A stretch of 43,720 nucleotides of DNA from Rickettsia endosymbiont of Oxypoda opaca (lineage in GTDB: Bacteria > Pseudomonadota > Alphaproteobacteria > Rickettsiales > Rickettsiaceae): contig JAJIYK010000091.1 in the NCBI GenBank assembly GCA_020881235.1, positions 1 through 43,720 of the forward strand. The letters run 5' to 3'. The notes below the pieces were generated by a model that was given only the letters and a program-made list of their open reading frames with translations, was not told the origin of the DNA and did not search any database. Below are positions 1 to 9,149 of this stretch, one piece after another. The stretch's first letter is position 1, and each line of letters opens with the position of its first letter. The position numbers and the translations under genes are program-made.

Positions 1-150
1 ATCCAGTCTATAATGTCATAAAAAGACTCTAAAATAAGCCTAATACTGCTTTATTTTTCTGGATGCCGTGATCAAGTCACGGCATGACACAGCCTTTTCT
101 TTAACGTTCGTACAACACAGGGTCAAGCCACGGTATGACACCGAACACTT
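1..150 (-). repeat. Palindromic repeat B (left end cut by window) inside a remnant of repeat A
   Basis: This is a reverse copy of the element at 39415-39598. The inner hairpin arms (CCGTGATCAAGTCACGG near 66-82) are followed by the terminal arm AACGTTCGTAC at 103-113. The arm leads directly into GGTCAAGCCACGG at 121-133, which is half of a kind A hairpin. B therefore again sits in the loop of an A hairpin. The left end lies outside the window. Confidence 0.75.
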
Positions 151-155
151 TATCC

Positions 156-1607
156 CTATTCCCCTTGAGCAAGAGAGAAGCCGGCTTTGCCGTCAAATTC
201 AAATAAATTTTCAACTTTGATAAAATCAATATTTGCTTTACTCAAGGCTTCCAGTAATTTTACTATCGCTAGATGTTCTAAATCGGCATTATTTTTTACC
301 GTAAAACGACAACACCAATGATCGGAGATAGTCTCAAACCTCACATCTCTTGGCCATAATTTTAAACCTTTAGAGGATATAGTTTTGAGCTCCAAATTAC
401 CTAATTCAAGTTTTTCGATTTTTTCGGCTATGTCATGAGCGGATGAAACGTTAATATTAACAAATATATCGGCACCGACCAGCTTTTTAATCTCCTTGGT
501 ATTTATTGAATAAGTTATATTGCTTGCTTGTTTTACTCTTGATAACGGATATATAGCTTTAGGAAGTACGCTTGGATGCTCTCCTAGTCTTTTCACTATT
601 TCCTCGGCAAATTCCTTAGTTCCTACTTTTTTACTTGAGGTTTGTGCGTTATAAATATCTGCGGTATGCACGCCTTCCTCAATGGTTTTTTTCCAAGCAT
701 TTTCTATTAAATTAGCAATATCGCCCTGCCCTATATGTACCAGCATCATTATTGCCGCATTTAACAACCCCGATGGATTAGCGATATTTTTACCGGCGAT
801 ATCGGGTGCACTGCCGTGTACTGCCTCAAACATTGCATAATCTTCACCGATATTTGCTGAACCCGCTAGCCCCACCGAGCCGGAAATTTCAGCCACAACA
901 TCGGAAATAATATCGCCGTATAAATTCGAAGTTACTATTACGTCAAATAATTCCGGCTTAGTTGCGAGTCGTGCCGTACCTATATCTATAATATAATGTT
1001 CATGATTAATTTGTGGATATTGCTCTGCTATTTCATCAAAAACCTTGTGAAAAATTCCGTCGGAAAATTTCATAATGTTATCTTTGCTGAGTGCCGTCAC
1101 TTTTTTACGATTATTTTTTACGGCATATTCAAAGGCAAATCTAATAATTTTCTCACAGCCAATTCGACTAATTAGCTTCAGCGATTCATACATATTATGC
1201 GTTTGGCGGTATTCAATACCGGCATATAAATCTTCTTCGTTCTCTCGGATGATTGTTAAATTTAAGTTGGGGTAAAGGGTTGTAGCAAAAGGATGATAGG
1301 AAACGGAAGGACGAATATTTGCATAGAGAGATAGGGTTTTTCTAATCGTAACGTTTAAGCTTTTATACCCTCCGCCTTGCGGGGTAGTAATCGGTGCTTT
1401 AAGTAATATATGAGTACGCTGTAAAGCTTCCCAACTTTCCTCACTTATACCGGAGGTATAAAGTTTTTTGTATAATTTTTCCCCGACTTCTATCGTTTCT
1501 AAACGAATACGAGCCTCAGCTTTTTGCAGGATATAAAGCACTGCCTCCATTATTTCAGGACCTATCCCATCCCCGTAAGCAACCGTAATCGGCGTAAATT
1601 CTTGCAT
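156..1607 (-). CDS. icd: Isocitrate dehydrogenase (Thermus-type, with C-terminal extension)
   Basis: The protein oxidises isocitrate to 2-oxoglutarate in the TCA cycle, in the cytosol. At 483 residues it is longer than the ~415-residue E. coli enzyme and matches the longer Thermus/rickettsial form, with about 140 extra residues after the catalytic domain. The isocitrate-binding set is visible: S83, N85 and R89 in SLNVTIRK, R99 in NIRP, and R121 and Y128 in RENEEDLYAG. K175 (KDN) and the metal-binding aspartates D232 and D236 in YGDIISD follow. HGSAPDI (264-270) and NPSG (277-280) mark the nucleotide site. The ATG at 1607 opens directly into the Rossmann-like start ITVAYGDGIGPEI. Repeats lie on both sides, so the gene looks monocistronic. 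The choice of NADP or NAD was not settled from the sequence. Confidence 0.95.
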   Translation of the reverse strand: MQEFTPITVAYGDGIGPEIMEAVLYILQKAEARIRLETIEVGEKLYKKLYTSGISEESWEALQRTHILLKAPITTPQGGGYKSLNVTIRKTLSLYANIRPSVSYHPFATTLYPNLNLTIIRENEEDLYAGIEYRQTHNMYESLKLISRIGCEKIIRFAFEYAVKNNRKKVTALSKDNIMKFSDGIFHKVFDEIAEQYPQINHEHYIIDIGTARLATKPELFDVIVTSNLYGDIISDVVAEISGSVGLAGSANIGEDYAMFEAVHGSAPDIAGKNIANPSGLLNAAIMMLVHIGQGDIANLIENAWKKTIEEGVHTADIYNAQTSSKKVGTKEFAEEIVKRLGEHPSVLPKAIYPLSRVKQASNITYSINTKEIKKLVGADIFVNINVSSAHDIAEKIEKLELGNLELKTISSKGLKLWPRDVRFETISDHWCCRFTVKNNADLEHLAIVKLLEALSKANIDFIKVENLFEFDGKAGFSLAQGE

Positions 1608-1662
1608 ATTATGTACTTTCCTCAGGTTATTAATTAGGTGTCATCATGCCGAAGAGGTGTTG

Positions 1663-1815
1663 GCTTTGTTGCATGGATTGAAAAATGGTTCTAATGTCAT
1701 ACCGTGGCTTGACCACGGTATCCAGAAAAAACCTTAATAAAAAGACTGGATGCCGTGATCAAGGAACTAGAATGACACCGTACACTTTGCAAAAATTCGA
1801 GCCATGCAACAATGC
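1663..1815 (+). repeat. Palindromic repeat, kind A
   Basis: The outer arm GTTGCATGGATTG (1669-1681) pairs with TCGAGCCATGCAAC at 1797-1810. Inside, ACCGTGGCTTGACCACGGT forms a hairpin at about 1701-1719. The second inner hairpin is broken: it reads CCGTGATCAAGGAACTAG instead of returning with TCACGG. The central segment is CCTTAATAAAAAGACTGG. A scrap of kind C (CCTCCTCGCAATGACG) follows at 1815-1830. The region 1608-1850 holds nothing else recognisable. Confidence 0.85.
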
Positions 1816-1850
1816 CTCCTCGCAATGACGTAGAGTTGACGAACGTATAT

Positions 1851-2411
1851 TTAATAATTAACCGTAACATCTTTTAAACGCTCATTTAAAATAAAAGTTA
1901 CTTCGGCAGTTATGTTAAGGTTATTCTTGGCGTATAAAATTTGAGTACTCGGAATTACTAAGTTCAGATTATGTTTTTCCGCAAGCTCACTAATGATAGT
2001 AATAGTCATTTCGTGAATCATACCCATAGCTTCTGCGTGTGCCTGTTCAAGTCTTGTTTTCCTAACCTGAATTTCTTTTTTAGCTTCACTAACTTTTGCG
2101 TTAAATTCATTTACTCGCTTTTCAAAATCATCTTCACTTAACAATTGACGTTCTTTTATTAACTTCTCTTCCAAAGGTTTGAATTCCGCTTCTTTTGTTG
2201 CAATATCTTGTTGAATTTTTTGATTAAACTGCTCAACAATTTTTCGTAAATTTTGTATAGCAATAGAGCCTTCTAAAATAGATTGGATGTCAACGACTGC
2301 TACTCTAACTTTAAAATTGTCTTCTTTATTTTGAATATTTTCCTGCTGAGCAAAAACAGGCAAACTTATTATTAAGAAATAAATAAATAATATTCGTTTA
2401 TAATATTTCAC
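1851..2411 (-). CDS. OmpH/Skp family periplasmic chaperone
   Basis: The 186-residue protein has a signal peptide: two lysines, a hydrophobic core (ILFIYFLIISLP), and a likely cleavage after VFA near residue 21. Next comes VRVAVVDIQSILEG, the first strand and helix of the Skp fold. A long charged coiled coil follows (roughly 60-140, rich in K and E), then a hydrophobic return segment. Skp proteins are trimeric holdases for outer-membrane proteins crossing the periplasm. The gene is usually found next to bamA and lpxD, but here it stands alone between a HAD gene and icd, so the function rests on the fold. The ATG at 2411 gives a complete signal peptide. Confidence 0.85.
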   Translation of the reverse strand: MKYYKRILFIYFLIISLPVFAQQENIQNKEDNFKVRVAVVDIQSILEGSIAIQNLRKIVEQFNQKIQQDIATKEAEFKPLEEKLIKERQLLSEDDFEKRVNEFNAKVSEAKKEIQVRKTRLEQAHAEAMGMIHEMTITIISELAEKHNLNLVIPSTQILYAKNNLNITAEVTFILNERLKDVTVNY

Positions 2412-2477
2412 AATATAATCCCGTAATTTATCAAATAAGAATAACTAACATATAAGGATTTGTCTATTGCAAAAAAA

Positions 2478-3209
2478 TTAGAGATAATGAGCATCTCCTA
2501 ACAATATATCCTTTTCCTGACAAAATGTATATTCCCCATTTGATAAATTACACTTTTCAAAATCAATGACTATAACCTCATCAGCTGAACCATCACTACT
2601 TAATTCTTCAGTAGAAACATCATCTGGGTTAAGGAAATTTCTTAACAATTTTGAGGCATATCTTAAATATTCCACTCCATACTTATTAACAATCACCGTT
2701 TGAACATCAGCCTCTTTTGCAGCGATAATATTATCTTCATTATCATCAATTAAAACAATATTTTGAAATTTTTCTATTTTAAAATGTTCTTTTACTTTTT
2801 CTATTTGCTTTTGTCTAGTATTAACAAAATCACCTAAAACCACAAATATTTTACTTTTATCTTCAACGGATAATTCTAATTGCTCTACTAAATATTTAAT
2901 TGCTACACGAAAAATGTTATGAGTTACTATAGCAATTTTATAACCTGCTTCCAATATTTCACTCATTAGGTTTTCTGTCTCTTTTTTATTTTTCCAACCT
3001 ATTATAGGATCAGCAAGAAATTTCTGCATATACTCTCTAATCTCATCTTCTCGTCCTTCCTGTACAGTATTCCCATATTGCCAAAATAAGACACGTGTTA
3101 TATAATTATGAGAATTCTCATTAATTAATGTACCGTCAACGTCAAAACAAAATACCACATCATTTTTATTTTGTTCAGTAGCTCTTGATTCTATTCCTTC
3201 TTTTCCCAT
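2478..3209 (-). CDS. HAD-superfamily hydrolase of unknown substrate
   Basis: The 243-residue protein carries HAD motif I DVDGTL at residues 23-28 (nucleophile D23, acid D25). A motif II-like segment IVTHN lies near residue 112, and motif IV appears as VLIDDNEDN. Between motifs I and II is a helical cap of about 75 residues (YITRVLFWQYGN onward). The acidic C-terminal tail after about residue 195 is not part of the catalytic core. HAD proteins hydrolyse phosphate esters through an aspartyl intermediate. The substrate cannot be inferred. It is divergent from typA and only 66 bases from the Skp-like gene, so the two may be co-transcribed. Confidence 0.8.
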   Translation of the reverse strand: MGKEGIESRATEQNKNDVVFCFDVDGTLINENSHNYITRVLFWQYGNTVQEGREDEIREYMQKFLADPIIGWKNKKETENLMSEILEAGYKIAIVTHNIFRVAIKYLVEQLELSVEDKSKIFVVLGDFVNTRQKQIEKVKEHFKIEKFQNIVLIDDNEDNIIAAKEADVQTVIVNKYGVEYLRYASKLLRNFLNPDDVSTEELSSDGSADEVIVIDFEKCNLSNGEYTFCQEKDILLGDAHYL

Positions 3210-3352
3210 AAATATCCTTAAATTAAATTATAAAATTTTGTATAGTTTTATTCTTTAATTGAATTAATTAGTTTTTCAAGAACTTTATTCCTATTGAAAG
3301 CGTTTTATGTTATCATGCGTGTAATTATAACTAATTTATGAGAATTTTAAAG

Positions 3353-5161
3353 ATGCCTTCTATTCGTAATATTGCTATTATTGCTCACGTTGACCACGGA
3401 AAAACTACACTTGTCGATAATATGCTTAAACAAAGCGGTACGTTTAGAGCTAATCAGGCAGTAGCCGAACGAGCAATGGATTCCAATGATTTAGAACGTG
3501 AACGCGGTATTACTATTCTTGCCAAATGCACCTCGGTTATGTGGCAAGATGTTTGTATTAATATCGTTGATACGCCGGGACATGCTGATTTCGGCGGCGA
3601 AGTAGAACGAATATTAAGTATGGTAGACGGCGTTGTGTTGCTTGTCGATTCATCAGAAGGACCTATGCCGCAAACAAAATTTGTCTTATCCAAAGCTTTA
3701 AAGCTAGGTCTAAAGCCGATTGTAGTAATTAATAAGGTTGATCGCCCTGATAGAAGAGTTAAGGAAGTTGTTGATGAAATATTAGAATTATTTATGGCTC
3801 TCGAAGCTAATGACGACCAGCTTGACTTTCCGATTATTTACGCATCGGGTCGTGCCGGCTGGGCGTCTCTTGATTTAGATCAACAAACAGATAATCTTTC
3901 AGCTCTTTTCGATCTTATCGTTACGCATGTACCGGAGCCGACCGCGGACACGGAAGCACCGTTTTCTATGCTTATTACCACTAGAGAATATAACCCTTAT
4001 TTCGGTAGAGTTTTAACCGGTAGAATACATAGCGGTGTCGTCAAAATAAATCAAAGCGTTAAAGTATTAAATCGTGAAAATAACGTTTTAGAAAACGGAC
4101 GTATAACTAAGATACTCGCATTTCGTGGACTTGAGAGGATATCCATAGGTTCGGCAACCGCCGGTGATATTATAGCCATATCCGGTATTGAAAATGCGAC
4201 TGTTGCCGATACTGTTTGTGCCCCTGAAATATTAACCGCTCTGCCGTCATTACCGATTGACCCGCCGACCTTGTCGATGACTTTCAGTATTAACGACTCA
4301 CCGCTGGCAGGACGAGAAGGATCAAAGCTTACATCAAGGCTAATAGGTGATAGATTAATTAGAGAATTAGAGAGTAACGTTTCAATTCGCATTACCGAAG
4401 CAGCTGAAAAAAACGCATTTCAAGTAGCCGGACGTGGAGAGCTACAGCTAGGTATATTAATTGAAACCATGCGTCGTGAAGGATTTGAGTTATCGATTAG
4501 TAGACCGGAAGTATTATTTAAGACGGATGAGAGCGGCAATAAACAAGAACCTATGGAAGAGATTCAAGTAGACGTTGATGATGATTTTGTCGGCGTAGTA
4601 GTTAAGTCCTTAGCCTTCAGAAAAGCCGAAATGATTGATATGCGTCCTTCCGGCGGCGGTAAAAGTAGAATCACTTTCCTCGGGCCTTCTAGAGGTTTAA
4701 TCGGTTATCATAGCCAATTTTTAACCGAAACACGTGGTACCGGTATCATGAACCGCATTTTTCACGGCTACGCTCCTTACAAAGGTGCAATTGAAGGAAG
4801 ACGTAACGGCGTGTTGATTTCTAACGGTGACGGTCAGGCAGTGGCATATGCTTTATGGAACCTTGAAGAACGTGGAAAAATGTTTATAAATCCCGGTGAA
4901 TCGGTATATAGAGGGATGATTATCGGCGAGCATAATCGTGATAACGACCTAGAAGTAAATCCTTTAAAAGCAAAACAATTAAGCAATGTTAGAGCTTCAG
5001 GAAAGGATGAAGCCATAAGACTAACTCCGCCAGTGCTTTTAACGCTTGAACAGGCAATTAGCTATATTGAGAATGATGAAAGAGTAGAAGTTACACCGAA
5101 ATCTATCCGCCTGCGGAAAGCTTTCCTCGACCCGAATGATCGCAAGAGAGCAGGAAAGTAA
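3353..5161 (+). CDS. typA: Translational GTPase TypA/BipA
   Basis: TypA is a ribosome-binding GTPase related to EF-G and LepA, acting in ribosome assembly and stress adaptation. G1 reads AHVDHGKTT directly after IRNIAII, the effector region is ERERGITI, G3 is DTPGHADFG and G4 is NKVDR. Domain II (PYFGRVLTGRIHSG) and the domain III/V signature GRGELQLGIL follow. The TypA-specific C-terminal region includes GESVYRGMIIGEHNRDNDL. An ATG at 3338 is also in frame, but the one at 3353 gives the start usual in this family (M-x-x-IRNIAIIAHVDHG) and has GAGAAT upstream. The length (602 residues) is normal. A repeat cluster follows the stop. Confidence 0.96.
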   Translation: MPSIRNIAIIAHVDHGKTTLVDNMLKQSGTFRANQAVAERAMDSNDLERERGITILAKCTSVMWQDVCINIVDTPGHADFGGEVERILSMVDGVVLLVDSSEGPMPQTKFVLSKALKLGLKPIVVINKVDRPDRRVKEVVDEILELFMALEANDDQLDFPIIYASGRAGWASLDLDQQTDNLSALFDLIVTHVPEPTADTEAPFSMLITTREYNPYFGRVLTGRIHSGVVKINQSVKVLNRENNVLENGRITKILAFRGLERISIGSATAGDIIAISGIENATVADTVCAPEILTALPSLPIDPPTLSMTFSINDSPLAGREGSKLTSRLIGDRLIRELESNVSIRITEAAEKNAFQVAGRGELQLGILIETMRREGFELSISRPEVLFKTDESGNKQEPMEEIQVDVDDDFVGVVVKSLAFRKAEMIDMRPSGGGKSRITFLGPSRGLIGYHSQFLTETRGTGIMNRIFHGYAPYKGAIEGRRNGVLISNGDGQAVAYALWNLEERGKMFINPGESVYRGMIIGEHNRDNDLEVNPLKAKQLSNVRASGKDEAIRLTPPVLLTLEQAISYIENDERVEVTPKSIRLRKAFLDPNDRKRAGK

Positions 5162-5195
5162 GCGAGGTTGATACTGAGCGGTTACGCTTACGTTA

Positions 5196-5446
5196 CATTG
5201 TTGCATGGCTCTAAAAAAGTGCCGTATGTCATTCTAGCTAAAAGCGTTGTTGCGTGGCTCGAGAAATGATTCCAATGTCATACCGTGGCTTGACCACGGT
5301 ATCCAGAAAAAACCTTAATAAAAAGACTGGATGCCGTGATCAAGTCACGGCATGACACCGTACGCTTTGCAAAAATTCGACCCACACAACAATGCTCGTA
5401 AGCAGGAATGACATACTACTACTTTTATCGAGCCATGCAACAACGC
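5196..5446 (+). repeat. Outer palindromic repeat interrupted by a second repeat
   Basis: The left half (ATTGTTGCATGGCT, then GTCATTCTAGCTAAAAGC) lies at 5196-5245. The right half (AAGCAGGAATGACAT, then TCGAGCCATGCAACAACGC) lies at 5399-5446. The two halves pair with each other but are separated by a complete kind A element at 5244-5395. A third outer-arm scrap (CGAGCTACACAACAA) at 5456-5470 reaches almost to the tag start. Together these fill the 325 bases between typA and tag. Confidence 0.8.
5244..5395 (+). repeat. Palindromic repeat, kind A, nested in another repeat
   Basis: The ends GCGTTGTTGCGTGGCTCGA and CGACCCACACAACAATGC pair. Both inner hairpins are intact: CCGTGGCTTGACCACGG, and CCGTGATCAAGTCACGG, with CCTTAATAAAAAGACTGG between them. 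The element interrupts one arm of the older repeat at 5196-5446. Confidence 0.85.
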
Positions 5447-5486
5447 TTGAAATTTCCGAGCTACACAACAAAAAAAAATCATAGAT

Positions 5487-6053
5487 ATGCAACGTTGCGG
5501 ATGGGCTAAAAGTGAATTAGATATTCTTTATCATGATTTAGAATGGGGAAATCCTGTTTATGATGATCAAAAGTTATTTGAGTTTATTATACTTGAAACT
5601 GCTCAAGCAGGTCTTAGCTGGTCAACTATTTTAAAAAAGCGAGAAAATTATCGCAACGCCTATGATAATTTTGATTTTGTTAAAGTAGCTGTTTACAACG
5701 ATACAAAAAAACATTTATTATTACAAAATTCCGGTATTATACGGAATAAGCTGAAAATTGAAGCATCAATTAGTAATGCACAAGTTTTTTTACAAATTAG
5801 CAATGAATTTAAAAGCTTTAGTAATTATATTTGGCATTTTACACATGGTGAAGTTATTTATAATAATTTTAATATGCTATCGGATATCCCAACTCAAACA
5901 GAGCTATCTTTAATAATTAGCAAAGACTTAAAAGCTAGAGGCTTTAAGTTTTTTGGTCCTGTTACTTGCTACGCATTTTTGCAAGCAATCGGCGTAGTTA
6001 ACGATCATATTACTTCTTGTTTCCAATTTTTAAAATCATCAGAGAAAAGATAA
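5487..6053 (+). CDS. tag: DNA-3-methyladenine glycosylase I (Tag)
   Basis: Tag removes 3-methyladenine from alkylated DNA, starting base-excision repair. The protein has 188 residues, as in E. coli (187). The zinc-snap ligands are all present: C4 and H16 at the N-terminus (MQRCGW, YHDLEWG), H174 and C178 at the C-terminus (NDHITSC). The ETAQAGLSW segment (37-45) matches the conserved pocket region with its glutamate. No clear Shine-Dalgarno precedes the ATG, and repeat debris ends 16 bases upstream. The stop codon overlaps the next start (TAATG at 6051-6055), so the two genes are probably translated together. Confidence 0.93.
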   Translation: MQRCGWAKSELDILYHDLEWGNPVYDDQKLFEFIILETAQAGLSWSTILKKRENYRNAYDNFDFVKVAVYNDTKKHLLLQNSGIIRNKLKIEASISNAQVFLQISNEFKSFSNYIWHFTHGEVIYNNFNMLSDIPTQTELSLIISKDLKARGFKFFGPVTCYAFLQAIGVVNDHITSCFQFLKSSEKR

Positions 6054-7510
6054 TGACTAATGAATCACCGTTTAAAGGATGGAAGTTTTTAAAAGGTAAA
6101 GAAGGAGGTGCTAACGAATCCGGAGAGTATGGCGGTGTATATGAAAGCGTAGACGGCAACACTAAAGCCATGATAAAAAAAGAAAGTTTTCCTGCAAAAA
6201 ATATATCGGAATTTTTAGGCTCAAAAATTTTTGAAGCAATAAGCCCGGGTAACGGTGCACAAGTTTCTATCCTTGCTCCGAATCGGTTAGAAGATAAAAT
6301 ATCTCGTGGAGAAAAATCAAAAAATACCGATTCTAATATCTATGTAAAATCTGAATTCTTTAAAAATTATAGCAATGACATGTATGTTGACATGGATAAA
6401 TATATGTCTCCTGCAACTAAGCCAACTTCTTGGTTTAGAAAAAACGGCGGTAGACCTCTTTTTATGGGAATAAGAAACTTAGTATATAGAACTTATGATA
6501 AAGCATTTGAACAACTTAAATATCAAGGTTTTGAAAAAGTTATGCCGGCAAGTTTATTAATCGGTGATTTTGATATTCATGCCGGTAATATAGGAATTAC
6601 TAGAGATACTGAAACCCCTAACCTTTTACCCCAAATGGTACGAATAGATTTTGCCGGCAGCCTTGATAAATTAACAAATAAGATTTATCCTAACTCCAGA
6701 ATGAAACACCTGCCCGGCTTTGGTCCTACCAACCATTTTAGAGAATTCCCGTCATATCTCCGAAGCAATAACCCTGAATTTGCCGATAGTTTACTCGCAG
6801 CTTCCAAAAATAATCTAGATAGCACTATAGATAAAAGCTTTGAAGAAATGTCTAAATATTATAGCAATGACGCCCTAGCTGCTTGGGCAAAACAAGCGAT
6901 GCCTAAAATATTTAACGGTAAAAAACTACAAAAAGTTACGCCGGAAGAAATTAAAAATTCCTTTAAAACTATTATTAAAAAGAGACAAGAATCATTACAA
7001 GAATACGGCTTAGAAGTTAAATTAAGCACTTTAATAACTAAAAAACTTACTGCTCCTTATTATCAAGTAGATGAAAAGAAGTTAAAAACATTAATTCAAG
7101 AATATCCCGACCATTTCAAGAAAATTATTAATTATGAAAAAGGAAAAAAAGACGGGAAAAAACTTAAATTAAGTGATAAATCCCTTCGAAGTATTTTGCT
7201 TAAAAAAACTAGTGCCGAGAAGTATTTAATAGAAAAAATTGCCGATTTAAGAAAATCTATTAAAACAGAAATAATATCAAACTTAACTAGAAAAATTGAA
7301 GCACTAGAAGAAAAACTAAAACAAAAAGCAGTTACTACATCCAAAATTTCTAAACTAAGTCAAGATATTATTAATCAGAAAGCAAATAATCTCCTTAGCG
7401 TATTACAAGAAAATATTTTAAATAAGCAGCAAGCACTATTAGCTGCTTTTCAAAAAAAATTTGGTGAGAACAAAATAAAAGACAATATATCTTATACAAA
7501 AAGATTTTGA
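6053..7510 (+). CDS. Rickettsial protein with a phosphoinositide-kinase-like catalytic motif (N-terminal part of a split gene)
   Basis: Near residues 170-180 the protein reads [15 protein letters not shown], then 22 residues later VRIDFAGSL. The pattern D-x-H-x-x-N followed by I-D-F resembles the catalytic and activation loops of PI3/PI4 kinases. From memory, the rickettsial secreted lipid kinase Risk1 is described with such motifs. A P-loop-like start ([15 protein letters not shown]) and a candidate ATP lysine (AMIKKES) come before it. After about residue 260 the sequence is lysine-rich and mostly coiled coil. The ATG at 6053 overlaps the tag stop by one base and follows AGAGAAAAG. The frame ends at a TGA at 7508-7510, but the +1 frame stays open to 8201, so this is the front of a longer gene. 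A lipid-kinase role is an inference. Confidence 0.65.
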   Translation: MTNESPFKGWKFLKGKEGGANESGEYGGVYESVDGNTKAMIKKESFPAKNISEFLGSKIFEAISPGNGAQVSILAPNRLEDKISRGEKSKNTDSNIYVKSEFFKNYSNDMYVDMDKYMSPATKPTSWFRKNGGRPLFMGIRNLVYRTYDKAFEQLKYQGFEKVMPASLLIGDFDIHAGNIGITRDTETPNLLPQMVRIDFAGSLDKLTNKIYPNSRMKHLPGFGPTNHFREFPSYLRSNNPEFADSLLAASKNNLDSTIDKSFEEMSKYYSNDALAAWAKQAMPKIFNGKKLQKVTPEEIKNSFKTIIKKRQESLQEYGLEVKLSTLITKKLTAPYYQVDEKKLKTLIQEYPDHFKKIINYEKGKKDGKKLKLSDKSLRSILLKKTSAEKYLIEKIADLRKSIKTEIISNLTRKIEALEEKLKQKAVTTSKISKLSQDIINQKANNLLSVLQENILNKQQALLAAFQKKFGENKIKDNISYTKRF

Positions 7511-8201
7511 GAATAAAATCAATAGCTTAGAGGTATCAGGATATAAAAAACTTCTTGCGGCAGCTGATTTCCAGCCCATAAATTGGGATAGAGTAAAAAC
7601 CGCAAATAAAGAATCTATAAAAACAAAAACAATAAAAAAAGATGATAAAGAATTATTTACTTTAACTGAAACAGCTATAAATATTCCAATTAATATTACC
7701 GAAAATGATGAAAAAAAAACTATCTTTATTCATAGAAAAATAGATTTTCCTATAAATATCGATTCTCCTGAAACCTCCATTAGCCTTTCTTTAGTTTTAC
7801 AGGATCGTCATGGTCAAAATATGCTGCTAAGTAAAGCAGTTTACTTTACCGTTCATTACAATGAGCAGGGGCAGCTTATAAAGATAAGTAATCCGCTTGG
7901 TTTAAAATTTTCCGGCACAGATAAAAATGCAATAGGTTATATTGAGCGAGAAGGTAATATTTATACTTTACCGGTAACTAAAGGTAAATATGAAGAAATG
8001 AACAGAGAAATTGAAAAAAATCAAAACATTAATAAGGTCGTCGAAAAATCAATAGAGCCTTTATCGGCAGATTTTCTTTCTACAACCGATTTAGAAATTA
8101 TACAAAAAGTAAGCAACACTATTGCCGCCAAGAAAAATAATACCTACTCTTCTACAACACATATGACACCTAACAAAAAGGCAAATAGGGGAAAAGGATA
8201 A
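7503..8201 (+). pseudogene. C-terminal part of the split kinase-like gene
   Basis: The frame is open from the shift point (about 7497-7503) to the TAA at 8199-8201, about 230 codons. Codon use is similar to the upstream part (AKKDDKEL-like lysine-rich stretches, then SISLSLVLQDRHG and YFTVHYNEQGQ). Removing one A from the run of five at 7498-7502 would join the two frames as SYTKDFENKI, giving one protein of about 715 residues. An internal ATG at 7821 could start a 126-residue product, but nothing suggests it is an independent gene. A sequencing error is possible. If the shift is real, the kinase-like part remains intact and only the tail is lost. Confidence 0.7.
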
Positions 8202-8218
8202 AATATATCCTTACCCTA
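8186..8218. terminator. Hairpin at the convergent gene ends (possible bidirectional terminator)
   Basis: TAGGG and AAGGATA pair with TATCCTT and CCCTA around the loop AAATA. The hairpin contains both the stop at 8199-8201 (plus strand) and the stop at 8211-8213 (minus strand). No strong T-run follows on either strand, so terminator function is only suggested by position. Confidence 0.35.
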
Positions 8219-8948
8219 AAAGCCACCAATTCTTCAAACCGGCGGTATATATGTAAACAAATATGAATTGGATAATTGCTAAATGAATGCAATAAATGCC
8301 GATAGTATGGCGGCTTATCCATTTTAGGTTTATTGTAGTTTTTTGGGTAAAATCTCTTGTTACCATCAATATATAGACAATGATTGATAAAATAACCGTC
8401 AAAATAATATAAGCGTCGGACAAATTAAAACCGGTGACCGTATGCAATAACGCGATCACTAGCGAGACAAAAACACAAAGACGCAAATTCAGCGGATCAT
8501 GTTTGGCGATGTATCCAAGCACCATAACAGCAATCACGACGGTACCATAGTCAACAAGAAACCAGCTAACGCACCATAACAATGCTAGTGCTACAGCATG
8601 ACAATAACCTCGATAAAAGAAGTTATTTAAGTCATTGCGAAAATAGTAAAGATACCACTGCCCTAAATAAATGGGAATTAAAATATTGGTGGTAAGAAAT
8701 TGGTTAAATAATATAGTAGTATATATCTGTAATAAAATACCGCATATTATTATTTTATGTTTTGGTTTATCATGAAAATTATATCCGGCAAAAAAACAAA
8801 AAATCGGCATGCTTATCCGCCCGATAACCCTTATAACAGTCACTTCAGGATATAAGTAAAGTCCCATATGATCGATGATCATCGCTATAATAGCCAAGCT
8901 CTTTAACAAATCCTGGTAATTTGATTCATTTTTATTGGTTGTAATCAT
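8211..8948 (-). CDS. TraX family integral membrane protein
   Basis: The 245-residue protein is almost entirely hydrophobic, with about eight predicted membrane segments. The N-terminal signature LKSLAIIAMIIDHMGLYLYP, followed by RVIGRISMPIFCFFAGYNF, is typical of TraX, an acyltransferase-3-like family named for the acetylase of F-pilin. A second conserved histidine motif occurs near the C-terminus (IGIYCIHLAII). No pilin or conjugation gene is adjacent, so the substrate is unknown. In rickettsiae such proteins occur on the chromosome without a complete tra operon. The ATG at 8948 is preceded by an AT-rich stretch and a repeat. Confidence 0.8.
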   Translation of the reverse strand: MITTNKNESNYQDLLKSLAIIAMIIDHMGLYLYPEVTVIRVIGRISMPIFCFFAGYNFHDKPKHKIIICGILLQIYTTILFNQFLTTNILIPIYLGQWYLYYFRNDLNNFFYRGYCHAVALALLWCVSWFLVDYGTVVIAVMVLGYIAKHDPLNLRLCVFVSLVIALLHTVTGFNLSDAYIILTVILSIIVYILMVTRDFTQKTTINLKWISRHTIGIYCIHLAIIQFIFVYIYTAGLKNWWLLG

Positions 8949-8997
8949 TTTATTACTTTTTTTATTAAGTGGTGTAGTTCATGGCGTAACCACGAAG

Positions 8998-9149
8998 GCG
9001 TTGTTGCACGGATCGAAAAATGGCTTCAATGTCATACCGTGGCTTGACCACGGCATCCAGTCTTTTTATTAAGGTTTTTTCTGGATACCGTGGTCAAGCC
9101 ACGGTATGACACCGTATGCTTTGCAAAAATTCGAGCCATACAACAATGC
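8998..9149 (+). repeat. Palindromic repeat, kind A, with inverted centre
   Basis: The outer arms (GCGTTGTTGCACGGATCGA, and TCGAGCCATACAACAATGC) and their inner margins are in the same orientation as in the copy at 1663-1815. The central segment runs the other way: CCAGTCTTTTTATTAAGG instead of CCTTAATAAAAAGACTGG. The right end touches the murJ stop codon at 9150-9152. Confidence 0.85.

Noticed and set aside
3294..3327. Possible typA promoter (TTGAAA and TATCAT)
   Set aside because: The boxes are only 11 bases apart, and other pairings are 20 or more apart, so no convincing promoter could be chosen.
7821..8201. Independent 126-residue gene
   Set aside because: The frame is open far upstream of the ATG and continues the kinase-like gene in the next frame, so it is more likely the tail of that split gene.
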